Assembly (NCBI GenBank): GCA_947627585.1
Contig: CANQWP010000004.1
Location: 1-21,222 of the forward strand
Reading direction: 5' to 3'
Source of the DNA: an uncultured Clostridia bacterium
Lineage (GTDB): Bacteria > Bacillota > Clostridia > Christensenellales > UBA1242
Length of the DNA stretch: 21,222 bases
The translations under genes and the position numbers were made by a program. A model generated the notes under the pieces. The model saw nothing but the letters and a program-made list of their open reading frames with translations. It ran no database searches and was not told the DNA's origin. Below are positions 7,401-15,948 of the stretch, in pieces (the first letter of the stretch is position 1; each line of letters opens with the position of its first letter).

Positions 7401-10400
7401 TCGCTGTATATTTCTTTCAACACATTAAAGTTTGCACTTTGCATTTGAATGCCAATTTGTCCATAATCATTCGTGAGTTTTTCTGGGGCATAAAGCTTGA
7501 ACACATTTTTCACAACATAGACATCACTGTCCACAAAAACAACATTTTCTTTCAAATCAGCATTGTCAACTGTAAGAACAAATTTGACATAATCATACAT
7601 TCCCTCGCCAAACAATTGTTCGTCTTCCAAGCCAAATGTGGCTGTCGACAAACTCTCTTTTGCTGTGCCCAGAAGAAGAATGTTGTTCTGTTGCTGTTTG
7701 ACAACAATTTTTGTCTTCACACTGTTGCTTGGAATTGACCACTGAAACTTTCCTTCGCTTATGCCGAAATCCATAAATGCCAAGAATGTCATTTTAAACA
7801 CGTCCGACTTGCTGGACAAAGAAGTTTCATTTCCTACGGCACAAACTTCAAACGCCTGTTCGGTGTTGTTTCGAGGCAAAAGATCTCCAAACTCGCCCAA
7901 AAGGCTGTCACCATTGTTCATGTTGAGATAGAACGAAAGGAATTCGTCTTTGTTTTGAACGGTCACCTGTCGATCTTGGTCATCGCCCACAAGTTTGAGC
8001 ACATAGGTTCGGTCAAGTTTTGAAATTTCAAAGCTGTGCGAGCCAATTCGAACATAATATCTTTCTGCCTCAGCTCGTTTTCCTTCGTTTTCAGTTTCAA
8101 TTTGACTTTTTTTGATTTTCACTTCAAAAGTGTTGAAAAGGTTTGTAGGGGTGTTTTCAGCCGCCGTCTTGACAATTGAAACTTGTGGGGCTGCATTGAT
8201 GCCAAAGAGGTTGGAGTTTGTCTTTTCGTTTTTGAAAGCGTACCACTCTGAGTTGAGTGTATGAGAGTTTCCAAGAATGCAATATTGCATCGTGTAGCGC
8301 CCGGCTTGCAGACCTTCAAAATAATCGTCCATAAAGATCTCGCTTGTTCCAATTCCAGACTTTTTATTTGAAATTGCGGCTGTGAAATTTTCAATGATGG
8401 TTTGAACGTCTCCAGAAACTGAATCATGAAGATTTCTCAGCAATTCGTCAAGCTGACGCCCGGCGGTTTTGTTATAAAAATCAATCAAATCTTGAAGGAG
8501 CACAAAAGAGTCAACGACACACGTCTTGTAAGCGCCCAATTCGTCACCAATCTGTCTGAAACGCAATTTGATTTGCACTTGATTGTTGATGAGGTCATTG
8601 ATTGTGAAAGTGAACGGACTTGTGAAAACTTTTGTTGCAATCATTGTGGCAAGATCACGAGGCGAACTGTTTTGGCGTGTCAGCGCTGTGATGAAATTGC
8701 CTTCGTCATCTTCGTTTTTTGCCCAGTCAATGGTAAGCGTCCCGTCGGCACGCAATTTGAGAGGGCTTTTTTCTGTGTCAGCCTGATTCTTGTAAATGGT
8801 AGATTTCTCTCCAGTGCCGTCCGATCTGGTCATTATGTATGTCACCTTTGATGCCAAAACAAACGGGTTGTCATAGTCCACGCTTTGGACAGCAAGGTGA
8901 TATGAATGTTTTTCCAAAGCAAATGAAGATGCGTCGAGCCATGTTCTTGGAACGGTTTTTCCTTCTTCATTTGTCATTTTTGATGGTCGAACAATGCGAT
9001 AGGCGCCTTCAACGCCTTCTTCGTCCAAATCAAAGAAATAAACATAAAATTCATCCACAACATCTTCTGCTGTGTTCCAATAAAGGTTGCCACTTCTCAG
9101 TTCAATTGCGCGAATTGGCTCAAGTCTTTGGAAAGACAATGCTTTTCCGTCAACAGTTTTCACCCAATCTGAAACGCAAGACACGCCATTGATTGTTCCA
9201 ACCTTCATAACGGCAATGTCAAACATTCCAAAAAGATTTGAAAGGAAGATCTCGGTTGTCTCATCTTCACTCTCGCCCTCAATAACAATTTTCAAGTCAG
9301 AATCAAAGATTTGGCTCAGGTTGATTGCATACATGTTTTCTTTCAAATTTGAGACAAGTTTTCCGTTTTCTTCGGACGTCGAGAAGATAAACTCTCTTCC
9401 TGTGTCTCGGTGAGTGATTTTCACAAAGATGCTTGTTGTTGTTTTGGTGCTGTCGTCTGTGTTGTCGAACAAAAGATATGTGGTTGTCCAACCTGAAACA
9501 AAGTCGACAAGGTTTCCATCCTCATTGCTGTCCTCTGGAACAGGTTTGATCTCTTGAAGACGCTTCACTTCTTTGACGGCAAATTCAGCCTTAAAGGCAA
9601 ATGCAAAATCATATCTTTGCGAAGCTACAAATTTGGTTCCTTCCAAACTTTCTTTGTGTGACCAGAAGCAAATGTTTGACACTTTTGAACAATCAATTGA
9701 TGCTTCTTCAAATTTGCTCAAAAGTTCATAAAGTGGGGCGGAGAACGTTGTTGATTCTTCGTTTTGAAGTGTGATTGTGACAAATTTGTGCTCGGTCAAA
9801 GCATTTTGGTCAACCCCAACAAGCACGGTGTTGACTGCCTGCGCATCGTCGGCAAATTCAATCAAAATCTTTTCGTTTTCAGTGTCATATGTCACACTTT
9901 TGATTTCGGCAAGTTTTTCGAATGTGAAGCTGTCGTCATTTCGTGTTGAGAAAATGTAAGAGTCAAACACAAAGTTTGAGCCCGCAGACGTGCTTTGATC
10001 CGCCATGACAAAAATTTCAATGTCAAATCTCGGATCTTGCATCTTTTCAAATTTTTCTCCAGAAGTGTCAAGTGGACCGTTTGCTGGCACATCTTGCCAA
10101 GACGTCAAATTTTCAGCCGAGTTTGGACGAACAAAGCGATATTTGAAATGATATCCGCTTGGCGCGTTGAAATATGCAAGGCCGTCTTTGACAAACACGT
10201 CTCCGTTCTCAACGCTCACCGGATTGCCTTTGATTGTTGGATAGATTGCAAATGGAAGTGAGTTGTTGTGCTCCGCGTTTCCAATTGCTGTGATTTCAAT
10301 AACAAGCGCAAAGTCTTTTGTCAAATCTTTTCCATCAAGAGCGGCATAGTTTTCGCCAAACAAGTCCGAAATTTCCAATGAAATTTTTTCTGCGCCATTT

Positions 10401-13400
10401 TCAAGTGTTTTTTCGCACAAAAATTCTCCTTTTTGCCCATCAGCATTGCGCACAAACGCTTGAACAAGATATTCTGTTGCATTTGTGACTTTGTTCCATT
10501 CCAATTTCAAAGACAAATCTGTGTCGCGAGCTGAAAGAGAGACTTCTCCAACTTGCTCAAGTCTTTGAAGAGAATATGTGATTTGCGTTTTCGTTGAGCG
10601 GACAAAATTTGGGTCGTCCTTGACTGCAAAAATTGAAAACTCTGCTTGTTCTCCCCAGTAGGCAGGTATGTCAAACACAAAGCCATCTTTGGAGTTTAAG
10701 ATTTCCGAAGTTTTTGTCTGTCCGTCCAAAGACTTATATTCCAAAACATATATTGTTAAACTATCATTATAAGTAACGCCCGAAATTGTAAAGCCTTCCG
10801 CTGTGCGTGATACATTTGTCTGTTCAACGCTTTGCAAAACTTGATATTCAGCGCTTGTTTGCGCCTCAGAGCAAGAAATGACGTATTTGCTGTCCTTGAC
10901 GGACAAGTTGTCCGCATAGGCCGAGATTGTCAACTTTCCGCCTTTGGCAAGACTTTCGTCAATAAATTTGCTCAGTTCTATGTTTGCCTCTTCGGTCAAT
11001 CTGATTTTTCCGTCAGCCAAAACAATGTCCGACAAGAAGAATTTTGTTGCCGCAGCTTTGGTGTCATTTGGCGTGCACACAACTTTCAAGACAACTTTGT
11101 TGCCCGAGAATTGACTTTCAAAGGCTGGGTCGATGGAAAGTTCAACAATTCTGGAAAGCCCTTTGCCACAATCATCTTCCAAGAGCTTCACTTGGTCAAT
11201 TTGCGCCGCTCTTGAAATTGTAAGGTCTGTGCCGGACGAAGGCAGGCTTCCAACTCCGCTTCCCGTGCCGCCGTCAATGGCAAAAATCTTGAGCCTCATG
11301 ACTTGACCGTTTTTTGCATAAGGCGAATATTGATCCGATGTCAGCTCGAAATAATAATTTCCAGTTTCGTCTTTTTGGAAATTCAAGTCTTCAAGCGGCA
11401 ATTCGCCGTCATTGACATAGACGCTGAACTTTGCGCCGTCGCCATAATTTCCGCTAATTGTGATTTTGAGTGTTGGATTTTGTCTGTTTTCCCATGCTTC
11501 TGGATCGTCGATGCCTTCTGTGTTGAAGCCCGTGAATTCAACGTTTTCTACAGTTGGCGCTTTCAGTTTTGTGATCTTCGCTGGGGCTGATGAAAGAAGA
11601 TAATAGTTGAATGCTTGCTCGTCTCTGAGAGGGATCTGCTGTTCTGGCTCGAAATAGATGACGCCGCCTTCCTCAACATATCTTTGAGAAACGTGTGCCG
11701 CAACTTGAACTTGAACTTCGCCCGTCGCGAGCGCTCCCAAAATGTCTCTGAGTTTTGCGTTTGTCCCGAAATCTACCTTTCCCGCTTGACTTTCTTCGGT
11801 GGTGGCAACATATTGTTTGAGCGCCATTGAAGAATCTTTGAAGAAAAGCACAAATTCCACGCCAATGTCTGTTTCTGTGAAAGGATATTCCCACGAAATG
11901 ACGTTTTTGTCAAATGTCACATTTTGAGGTTCAGTTTTGATTGTTGAAAGTTTTTTGAGTGTCCATTTTGAAATGTCGCTGTCAAGGAAATATGATGTGA
12001 CGCCTTCATTTTCGACCTTTCCGCGTCCTTTGATTTGGAAAGTATATTCCCCTTCGCCGGAAATTGTCACTTTTCCCTTTGATGGGCTTTCAACGACCGC
12101 TTCGCCATTTTTCACTTCAACTCCGCTGAACAAGTTTTCACTTGGAAGAGTGAAAGAAAGCGTGCCGTCTTCGCCAAAATGGAGCCTTGAAATTTTTGAG
12201 TTCTTCAAAACTTCAATCTTGTTTGATGCTGATGAGTCAAGGCATTCTGGGTTTGTGGCCTCAACATAATAGGTGAAAGTCACCCCGGTTTGTGTCACAA
12301 AGTCAGCGTTTTCAAGGCTGAAACGAAGCCCGTCAAATTCGCTTTCCGAAATTGTTTTGTTTCCAGAAATTGAATTTTGATGCACAACAAATTTTGTCTT
12401 GCCCTGAATGGCAGAGTCCTCGTTGTCCTTCCATGTCAAAGCGTAGCCACCTTGTTGAACAAACTCAATTGTCACGCTTTTCATTTTCCCAACATTCAAA
12501 ATTATGTCAAGATTTTGCGCTGTGGCAAGCGGTGAAGAAAGTTCCACGATGCCTTCGCTTGTTTTGTCGTTGACATATTTTGCCCAAAGCGAAAAATCAA
12601 CATTTGTTGTGGCTGCATAGATGTTTCCAAGTCGTCCATCAAGCGCTTTCAAAAGTCTGCCGACCGCAATTTCAGCGCCCGAACCGGTCAAGGTGAAAAG
12701 ATCTTTTCCTTCACCCTTGTTGACGCTTCTTTCAATCGAAGTGCCGTCATAGTCAATCTTCACGGTGTTTGCGTCATCGTTTTGCTTGAGGAAAATGCGT
12801 GCAGAAGCGTCGCCAATGGACGAGCCTTTCAATGTCACATCAAGCACATATTGCACGTTTGGAAGTTCAATGTCGTTTTCGTGAGTGAAAGACAAAACTC
12901 CGGAGTCAAAATCAAACTGTGTTGGAGCGCTTAATCTTTGGAACTTGATTTGGGTGTCCGCCGAGTCCAAAAGCACTTGCTTCTTTTCACCCGCTTCCAC
13001 AAAGGAATAGCCTTGCTCTGAGAGCCTTTGGAATTTGAGTGAAAAGTTCGTGTTTTCTCCAAGTTTGACTTGCGTCGCCCCATCCACATCTTCAATCACA
13101 ATCTGGTCATTGTCCACATTTTCGACTTCTACTTTTGTGTTTTCGCCATTTGCAATTTGCAAAACAAACGTTCTTTCGTCAAAAACAAAATCAGAGAAGC
13201 CCACTTTTGCAAGCCGAACAACTTCAAAGTCATCTTTTGCGACGACATATTTCAAATCATCGTTCTGTCCTTCCGCATCAGTCCAATGAGCAACAATGCT
13301 GATTTCATAAGTCTTTTCTTCAGAAAAATCTTCCCAAAGCGCATATCGATTGTCGGCAGTTTTTTTGAAAGTCCTTGACTCTTGGTCAACAGAGATTTCA

Positions 13401-15697
13401 AAAGCTTTGACATTTGTGTCCAAAGTCTCAATCTCAACATAATAGCCCGTGTTTTCGTCGCCCGTGAGTCTCAAGGTCTCATCAAAGCCAAACTTCACCT
13501 GTCCAATTTCAAGTTGCTTTGAAACCGCCAGCATGACCGGAAGAAAATCATGAGAAGAAATGATTCCGTCGTTGTCCCCGGCTAGCGCAAAAATTTTGAG
13601 GAAATAATATCCTTCAGTTTCAAACACCTTGCTGGTCTCGGCCTGGAAAATGTCTTGCTTTTCTGCCCCGACCGATTGTGGGTCAAAAGAGCCCGCTTGC
13701 TGACGATTTTCTTCAAAAGCCTCTTTGGTGATTGTGTAAACTTCCAATCTGTATCTTTCTGGTGTTTCCCCGTCAACTGCTTGCCACTCAAAAGAGTCTC
13801 CCGCCCAAATGTTGTCTTGTTCTGTGATCGCAACAGGCGCGCTCAAAACATCAAACGACCATTCTGTCGAGGAGCCAATGGTCAAGCTTGCTTGATTTGT
13901 GTTCGTCTCGACGACAAAGGTGTATTTCCCCTCAACAGGCTCAAAAAGCTGCTCAATCGGCCCGTCCAAAACAAAGCGGATGGCGCTTTCTTGAACATCG
14001 GCTTCCACATCGATATCATCAAAGCCTTCGGCCGTTTTGACTTTCAGTTTGTATGTAACAACTTTTTCACTTTCGACTGAAATTTCGTCAAAAGTCAAAG
14101 TGGAGATTTTTGCGCCATCATCACCGGAGTAGGTGTGAGTCAGTTGTCCAGAAATTTTTGGAAGTTTTACAAATTCTGTTTCTTCGCCCTGGTCGCCATT
14201 CAAAACAAAGACGCTTTCGCCCGAAAATTCATTTTCTTCTTGCAAAGGGCGTTGGCTCAAAGCGAATTTAAACACGCTTTCGCTTTGTCGATCAACAGGA
14301 ATTTCAATGTCAAATGCTTTTTGCACGCTTTCGGCATCAAAGCCGTCAAAAGTTCCTGCGATTGAAGAAATCAAAAACTTTGTTGCAACTGTTGGGCTTG
14401 TTCTTTTTGCGACAACTTTGAAAGCGGCTGCGTCCAGCGCGTTTTCTTCGTTTGCGCCTTCCAAAGTTGCCTTTTCAAGTTTCAAAATTTTTGTTTCCAA
14501 AGTTTTTGCTTTGCTTCTGAAATAAAACGCCTCTTCTGTGTTTGGCGCTTGTCCAACGGCCTCCAAAGAATAAACCCCCGCCGGAAGTTCTTGCCCAAGA
14601 GCACCCTCAAAACTCGTCAAAACAGCACCGTTTGAAACGTCAAACGTGTAAGAAAAACTGCTGCCTTCCGATTTGAGAACGACATCAACTTCTTTGGTGT
14701 CATCTCCTGATGAAAACTTAATTTGTCCGCCCGTCTCATCAAATTGATATGCTATGTCCGGCTGTCTCAGTTTGATGATGGTGACCGGCTCGCTTTCTTT
14801 GGCAAGCTTTTTGTCTTTGCTGTTTGAATAGTCATAAACAATCACGCTGACTGTGTGCGCCCCATACGCTTCGGAGTCCATGTCCAAAACACTTGAGAAA
14901 TCGAAACTTGCCTCGCTTTGTTGTTCGCCGACCAAGCGGCCGTCAAGTTTGACCTGGAATTTTGTGACTGCTTGCGCCAGAACATCTGTGTTCCACTTCA
15001 AAGTTGTTCCGTTTTCAAAAGAAAAGTTCTCTTTCTTGAGCTCTGGCATATATCCGACAAAGAATCTCTTTTCTTCCGAAAAATCACTGCTCGAAAAATA
15101 TCCATTTTTCAACGCCTTGACTTGAATGACATATTCCCCTTCACCTTTTTCAAGCAAAGAAAAGGCTTGTTTTTGGACAATTTGATCTATGTACTCTGTT
15201 TGAATGACGTCTCCCAACCCATCATTTGCGCGCGTAAGTTTTTGCCCACGCACCAAAAACTGAGTTGCACTTGTTAATGTTGTTTCACCGTCAAACATTC
15301 CCGAGACTGCGTCCCAAGTGACAAAGCCTTTTTCGTCCCATCGAACATTGTTTGGAGCTGAAAATTTTTTCATCACAACAACCTCGGTCTTGGCAAGGTT
15401 GTTGCCCTTATAGAGCGCGTTCACAAAGCCTCGTCCCGACTCTCCCGCTTTTGCCAAAACATTGTGTCCGGAAATTGTGAAAGGCGCTTGGTCAGAGCAA
15501 ACAAACCTGAACTCTGCCTTGTCCACATTTTCGACGTTGAAAAAATCGTCCAGGTTAATTTCTTGCGTTTCGGTCGTGTCAAAAAGAATTTGCTCTTGCG
15601 AGAAGCTTGCCTTTGCCTCCTTGAAAGTACATGCCGCAAGCACACTTGAAAGCGCAAGCGTGAAAATTGAAATCAATACAAGATAAATTTTCTTCAT
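4466..15697 (-). CDS. Giant multi-domain surface lipoprotein (3743 residues), repeat array plus GLUG-like C-terminal domain
   Basis: An uninterrupted 11.2-kb frame encodes an exported lipoprotein. The start is ATG at 15695-15697 with GGGAGGG just upstream. The signal peptide MKKIYLVLISIFTLALSSVLAAC has lipobox L-A-A-C with Cys23 as the lipid anchor. Residues of about 110-3370 form a string of roughly 27 divergent beta-rich units of about 90-150 residues, FN3-like in flavour (for example LEWNKVTNATEYLVQAF at 1732-1748). Many units open with a [K/R]-L-x-x-[I/V/P] junction. A helical insert lies near 2395-2445. Residues 3371-3743 form a GLUG/beta-helix-type domain and a Ser/Thr-rich tail. There is no LPXTG motif, no C-terminal membrane helix and no recognisable enzyme domain. 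A role in adhesion, surface-layer or substrate binding is inferred only from architecture. The next gene is probably co-transcribed. Base and codon use look like the neighbours, so there is no sign of recent transfer. Confidence 0.92.
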   Translation of the reverse strand: MKKIYLVLISIFTLALSSVLAACTFKEAKASFSQEQILFDTTETQEINLDDFFNVENVDKAEFRFVCSDQAPFTISGHNVLAKAGESGRGFVNALYKGNNLAKTEVVVMKKFSAPNNVRWDEKGFVTWDAVSGMFDGETTLTSATQFLVRGQKLTRANDGLGDVIQTEYIDQIVQKQAFSLLEKGEGEYVIQVKALKNGYFSSSDFSEEKRFFVGYMPELKKENFSFENGTTLKWNTDVLAQAVTKFQVKLDGRLVGEQQSEASFDFSSVLDMDSEAYGAHTVSVIVYDYSNSKDKKLAKESEPVTIIKLRQPDIAYQFDETGGQIKFSSGDDTKEVDVVLKSEGSSFSYTFDVSNGAVLTSFEGALGQELPAGVYSLEAVGQAPNTEEAFYFRSKAKTLETKILKLEKATLEGANEENALDAAAFKVVAKRTSPTVATKFLISSIAGTFDGFDAESVQKAFDIEIPVDRQSESVFKFALSQRPLQEENEFSGESVFVLNGDQGEETEFVKLPKISGQLTHTYSGDDGAKISTLTFDEISVESEKVVTYKLKVKTAEGFDDIDVEADVQESAIRFVLDGPIEQLFEPVEGKYTFVVETNTNQASLTIGSSTEWSFDVLSAPVAITEQDNIWAGDSFEWQAVDGETPERYRLEVYTITKEAFEENRQQAGSFDPQSVGAEKQDIFQAETSKVFETEGYYFLKIFALAGDNDGIISSHDFLPVMLAVSKQLEIGQVKFGFDETLRLTGDENTGYYVEIETLDTNVKAFEISVDQESRTFKKTADNRYALWEDFSEEKTYEISIVAHWTDAEGQNDDLKYVVAKDDFEVVRLAKVGFSDFVFDERTFVLQIANGENTKVEVENVDNDQIVIEDVDGATQVKLGENTNFSLKFQRLSEQGYSFVEAGEKKQVLLDSADTQIKFQRLSAPTQFDFDSGVLSFTHENDIELPNVQYVLDVTLKGSSIGDASARIFLKQNDDANTVKIDYDGTSIERSVNKGEGKDLFTLTGSGAEIAVGRLLKALDGRLGNIYAATTNVDFSLWAKYVNDKTSEGIVELSSPLATAQNLDIILNVGKMKSVTIEFVQQGGYALTWKDNEDSAIQGKTKFVVHQNSISGNKTISESEFDGLRFSLENADFVTQTGVTFTYYVEATNPECLDSSASNKIEVLKNSKISRLHFGEDGTLSFTLPSENLFSGVEVKNGEAVVESPSKGKVTISGEGEYTFQIKGRGKVENEGVTSYFLDSDISKWTLKKLSTIKTEPQNVTFDKNVISWEYPFTETDIGVEFVLFFKDSSMALKQYVATTEESQAGKVDFGTNAKLRDILGALATGEVQVQVAAHVSQRYVEEGGVIYFEPEQQIPLRDEQAFNYYLLSSAPAKITKLKAPTVENVEFTGFNTEGIDDPEAWENRQNPTLKITISGNYGDGAKFSVYVNDGELPLEDLNFQKDETGNYYFELTSDQYSPYAKNGQVMRLKIFAIDGGTGSGVGSLPSSGTDLTISRAAQIDQVKLLEDDCGKGLSRIVELSIDPAFESQFSGNKVVLKVVCTPNDTKAAATKFFLSDIVLADGKIRLTEEANIELSKFIDESLAKGGKLTISAYADNLSVKDSKYVISCSEAQTSAEYQVLQSVEQTNVSRTAEGFTISGVTYNDSLTIYVLEYKSLDGQTKTSEILNSKDGFVFDIPAYWGEQAEFSIFAVKDDPNFVRSTKTQITYSLQRLEQVGEVSLSARDTDLSLKLEWNKVTNATEYLVQAFVRNADGQKGEFLCEKTLENGAEKISLEISDLFGENYAALDGKDLTKDFALVIEITAIGNAEHNNSLPFAIYPTIKGNPVSVENGDVFVKDGLAYFNAPSGYHFKYRFVRPNSAENLTSWQDVPANGPLDTSGEKFEKMQDPRFDIEIFVMADQSTSAGSNFVFDSYIFSTRNDDSFTFEKLAEIKSVTYDTENEKILIEFADDAQAVNTVLVGVDQNALTEHKFVTITLQNEESTTFSAPLYELLSKFEEASIDCSKVSNICFWSHKESLEGTKFVASQRYDFAFAFKAEFAVKEVKRLQEIKPVPEDSNEDGNLVDFVSGWTTTYLLFDNTDDSTKTTTSIFVKITHRDTGREFIFSTSEENGKLVSNLKENMYAINLSQIFDSDLKIVIEGESEDETTEIFLSNLFGMFDIAVMKVGTINGVSCVSDWVKTVDGKALSFQRLEPIRAIELRSGNLYWNTAEDVVDEFYVYFFDLDEEGVEGAYRIVRPSKMTNEEGKTVPRTWLDASSFALEKHSYHLAVQSVDYDNPFVLASKVTYIMTRSDGTGEKSTIYKNQADTEKSPLKLRADGTLTIDWAKNEDDEGNFITALTRQNSSPRDLATMIATKVFTSPFTFTINDLINNQVQIKLRFRQIGDELGAYKTCVVDSFVLLQDLIDFYNKTAGRQLDELLRNLHDSVSGDVQTIIENFTAAISNKKSGIGTSEIFMDDYFEGLQAGRYTMQYCILGNSHTLNSEWYAFKNEKTNSNLFGINAAPQVSIVKTAAENTPTNLFNTFEVKIKKSQIETENEGKRAEAERYYVRIGSHSFEISKLDRTYVLKLVGDDQDRQVTVQNKDEFLSFYLNMNNGDSLLGEFGDLLPRNNTEQAFEVCAVGNETSLSSKSDVFKMTFLAFMDFGISEGKFQWSIPSNSVKTKIVVKQQQNNILLLGTAKESLSTATFGLEDEQLFGEGMYDYVKFVLTVDNADLKENVVFVDSDVYVVKNVFKLYAPEKLTNDYGQIGIQMQSANFNVLKEIYSDANPFTYQIENDVSINSTVPRTKIEDERPMEERSKELLYTAGVTGLNREDLGAGVDDYDYKLTEQRATHFDVTALGTSAILRPKETDQYNVKEMLCEKAPNELVEFGTKANVAVSSKKKGIDARMLESVTSASVENGILVWDGITTRETLPKTASVVYRLDIERYSFAPGEETRNFVPVINTVYTADTSFDLSTLTKDEFDRDNIFFQVTIRALALEIGEGLSASVTLQDGRHAGGNVKFEADAAGKEKFVLLSEGFVKDGISRLASVVKGSVKVEKHELTWKYTTTDPDVTEENFKEHFDFVVIDNADQPFEVVGDFDVSLETNEGGLKTFVITFKEDENNVGKPGSLTGGSHNITVFANNAEGSVAEVVRSFGESATIVKLARIEDGDFDVETNYENQLETLSLENYFKQNPNNFVTARFEIDQNVTEIQLSNSDQKIYILREGTEQPTFKDGDKYSRQTITIGENVIVKVTFVATGADDTLSSDTSDVYDMSRTSWAEDASIQWNGTKGEFSWETDAEEYREFVIEVDYTYQTEGASQTSVKRIYHSSSKSFKPTIIGKVKISIRLKLNGNSLQSKELTHIVDSAGAEVLTDEDGREYVNFNLFSSGMGTSEHPYIIGGYVEGGDVPTNEKQFRNIAYRKTKQEDYLENFVEIDSLGRESKTEDKKYYFRLDEDLNLDDIQGILFTGEFDGVILGNDHSITYNSSSTLSLSSPIAISASNNVAEITPSQRAISFGRGSALFETLNSTARIEKLKIHATFGAESTRIVGHSILAGLAISNNGEIDGVQLMGYESKFLAQDGGDVMVYAGLVGLNIGISASIENCSAQTNIQISDHGRRQFIFVSGIVYTNEATVTKCISGMDGQSIKVDCTNTASVVQVAGIAITNTMSGGSKMTECTNNYDISIDGPQDNNINCYVSGVVVLGQNMSTTRDSNHNTGDFSFGANIKKENIVKQDDGIIATTTAIPTKTSTPSSVS
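4469..5587 (-). other. C-terminal GLUG/beta-helix-like domain of the giant lipoprotein (residues 3371-3743)
   Basis: The domain opens with the entry signature GMGTSEHPYII (3375-3385) and continues with YYFRLDEDLNLDD, FTGEFDGVILGNDHSITY and ARIEKLKI. This is the same order as the G-x-G-T-x-x-x-P-Y-x-I, D-I-D-L and F-x-G-x-F-D-G-N-x-H-x-I series seen in surface beta-helix proteins. Degenerate GLUG-type turns then repeat: AGLAISNNGEIDGV, AGLVGLNIGISASIENC, SGIVYTNEATVTKC, AGIAITNTMSGGSKMTEC and SGVVVLGQNMSTT. It ends with ATTTAIPTKTSTPSSVS. Confidence 0.75.
5588..15370 (-). repeat. Array of about 27 diverged beta-sandwich-like protein repeats within the giant lipoprotein
   Basis: The junction motif recurs at approximate residues 307 (KLRQPD), 403 (LKLEKA), 509 (VKLPKI), 826 (VRLAKV), 918 (FQRLSAP), 1246 (LKKLSTI), 1375 (TKLKAP), 1709 (LQRLEQV), 1926 (FEKLAEI), 2043 (VKRLQEI), 2189 (FQRLEPI), 3027 (SRLASV) and 3146 (VKLARI). 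It is often followed by a short beta strand and G-x-L-x-W/F (for example SGNLYWNT at 2202-2209). Spacings are mostly 90-150 residues. I see no DNA-level repeats, so the units are old and strongly diverged. The unit count is my estimate by eye. Confidence 0.65.
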
Positions 15698-15713
15698 AAA
15701 CCCTCCCAGAAAG

Positions 15714-15722
15714 TTCGGACAA
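15714..15722. promoter_or_regulatory. Possible XRE half-site in the leader of the giant lipoprotein gene
   Basis: The minus strand reads TTGTCCGAA, identical over nine bases to the better half of palindrome 2 upstream of the XRE gene (3502-3510). It lies between the predicted start of transcription (about 15738) and the Shine-Dalgarno. No convincing second half is seen. Confidence 0.3.
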
Positions 15723-15744
15723 GTCAGCTCAAATTTATAAAATT

Positions 15745-15774
15745 ATTTTAACACTTTTGTTCAAGATTTATCAA
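15745..15774 (-). promoter_or_regulatory. Promoter of the giant lipoprotein gene
   Basis: Leftward, TTGATA (15769-15774), an 18-base spacer and TAAAAT (15745-15750) preceded by TGT form a -35 with an extended -10. The predicted start is near 15738, giving a leader of about 40 bases with the SD GGAGG. A second overlapping choice pairs TTGAAC with TTATAA slightly downstream. Confidence 0.6.
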
Positions 15775-15834
15775 ATAAATTACATAAAAAAAATAAAATA
15801 AAATAAATTAAATTTATTTTTCATAAAATTTTTC
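15775..15834. other. AT-only tract upstream of the giant gene promoter
   Basis: About 60 bases are almost pure A/T with phased AAAAT runs and the inverted repeat AAATAAATT/AATTTATTT. It sits directly upstream of the -35, where an UP element or curved DNA would strengthen transcription. No open reading frame or RNA gene is seen here, nor in the rest of the gap to 15948. Confidence 0.4.
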
Positions 15835-15857
15835 AAAAAAGCGCAAAAAATTTGCGC
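15835..15857 (-). terminator. Rho-independent terminator after the ferritin-like gene
   Basis: On the minus strand the stem GCGCAAA/TTTGCGC with a TTT loop (15841-15857) is followed by six T residues (15835-15840). It lies about 90 bases after the stop of the ferritin-like gene and closes the transcript before the giant gene. Confidence 0.85.
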
Positions 15858-15948
15858 GTTAAGTTTTAATCGCACGATGTTTTCTTGCAAACAGCGTATT
15901 TAAAAAAAATAACAAAAAATGCAAAAAATGCGGAAAATTTAGCATTTT

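Noticed and set aside
8426..8851. 141-codon plus-strand frame opposite the giant gene
   Set aside because: Antisense shadow of a well-supported frame; no recognisable domain and no ribosome site.
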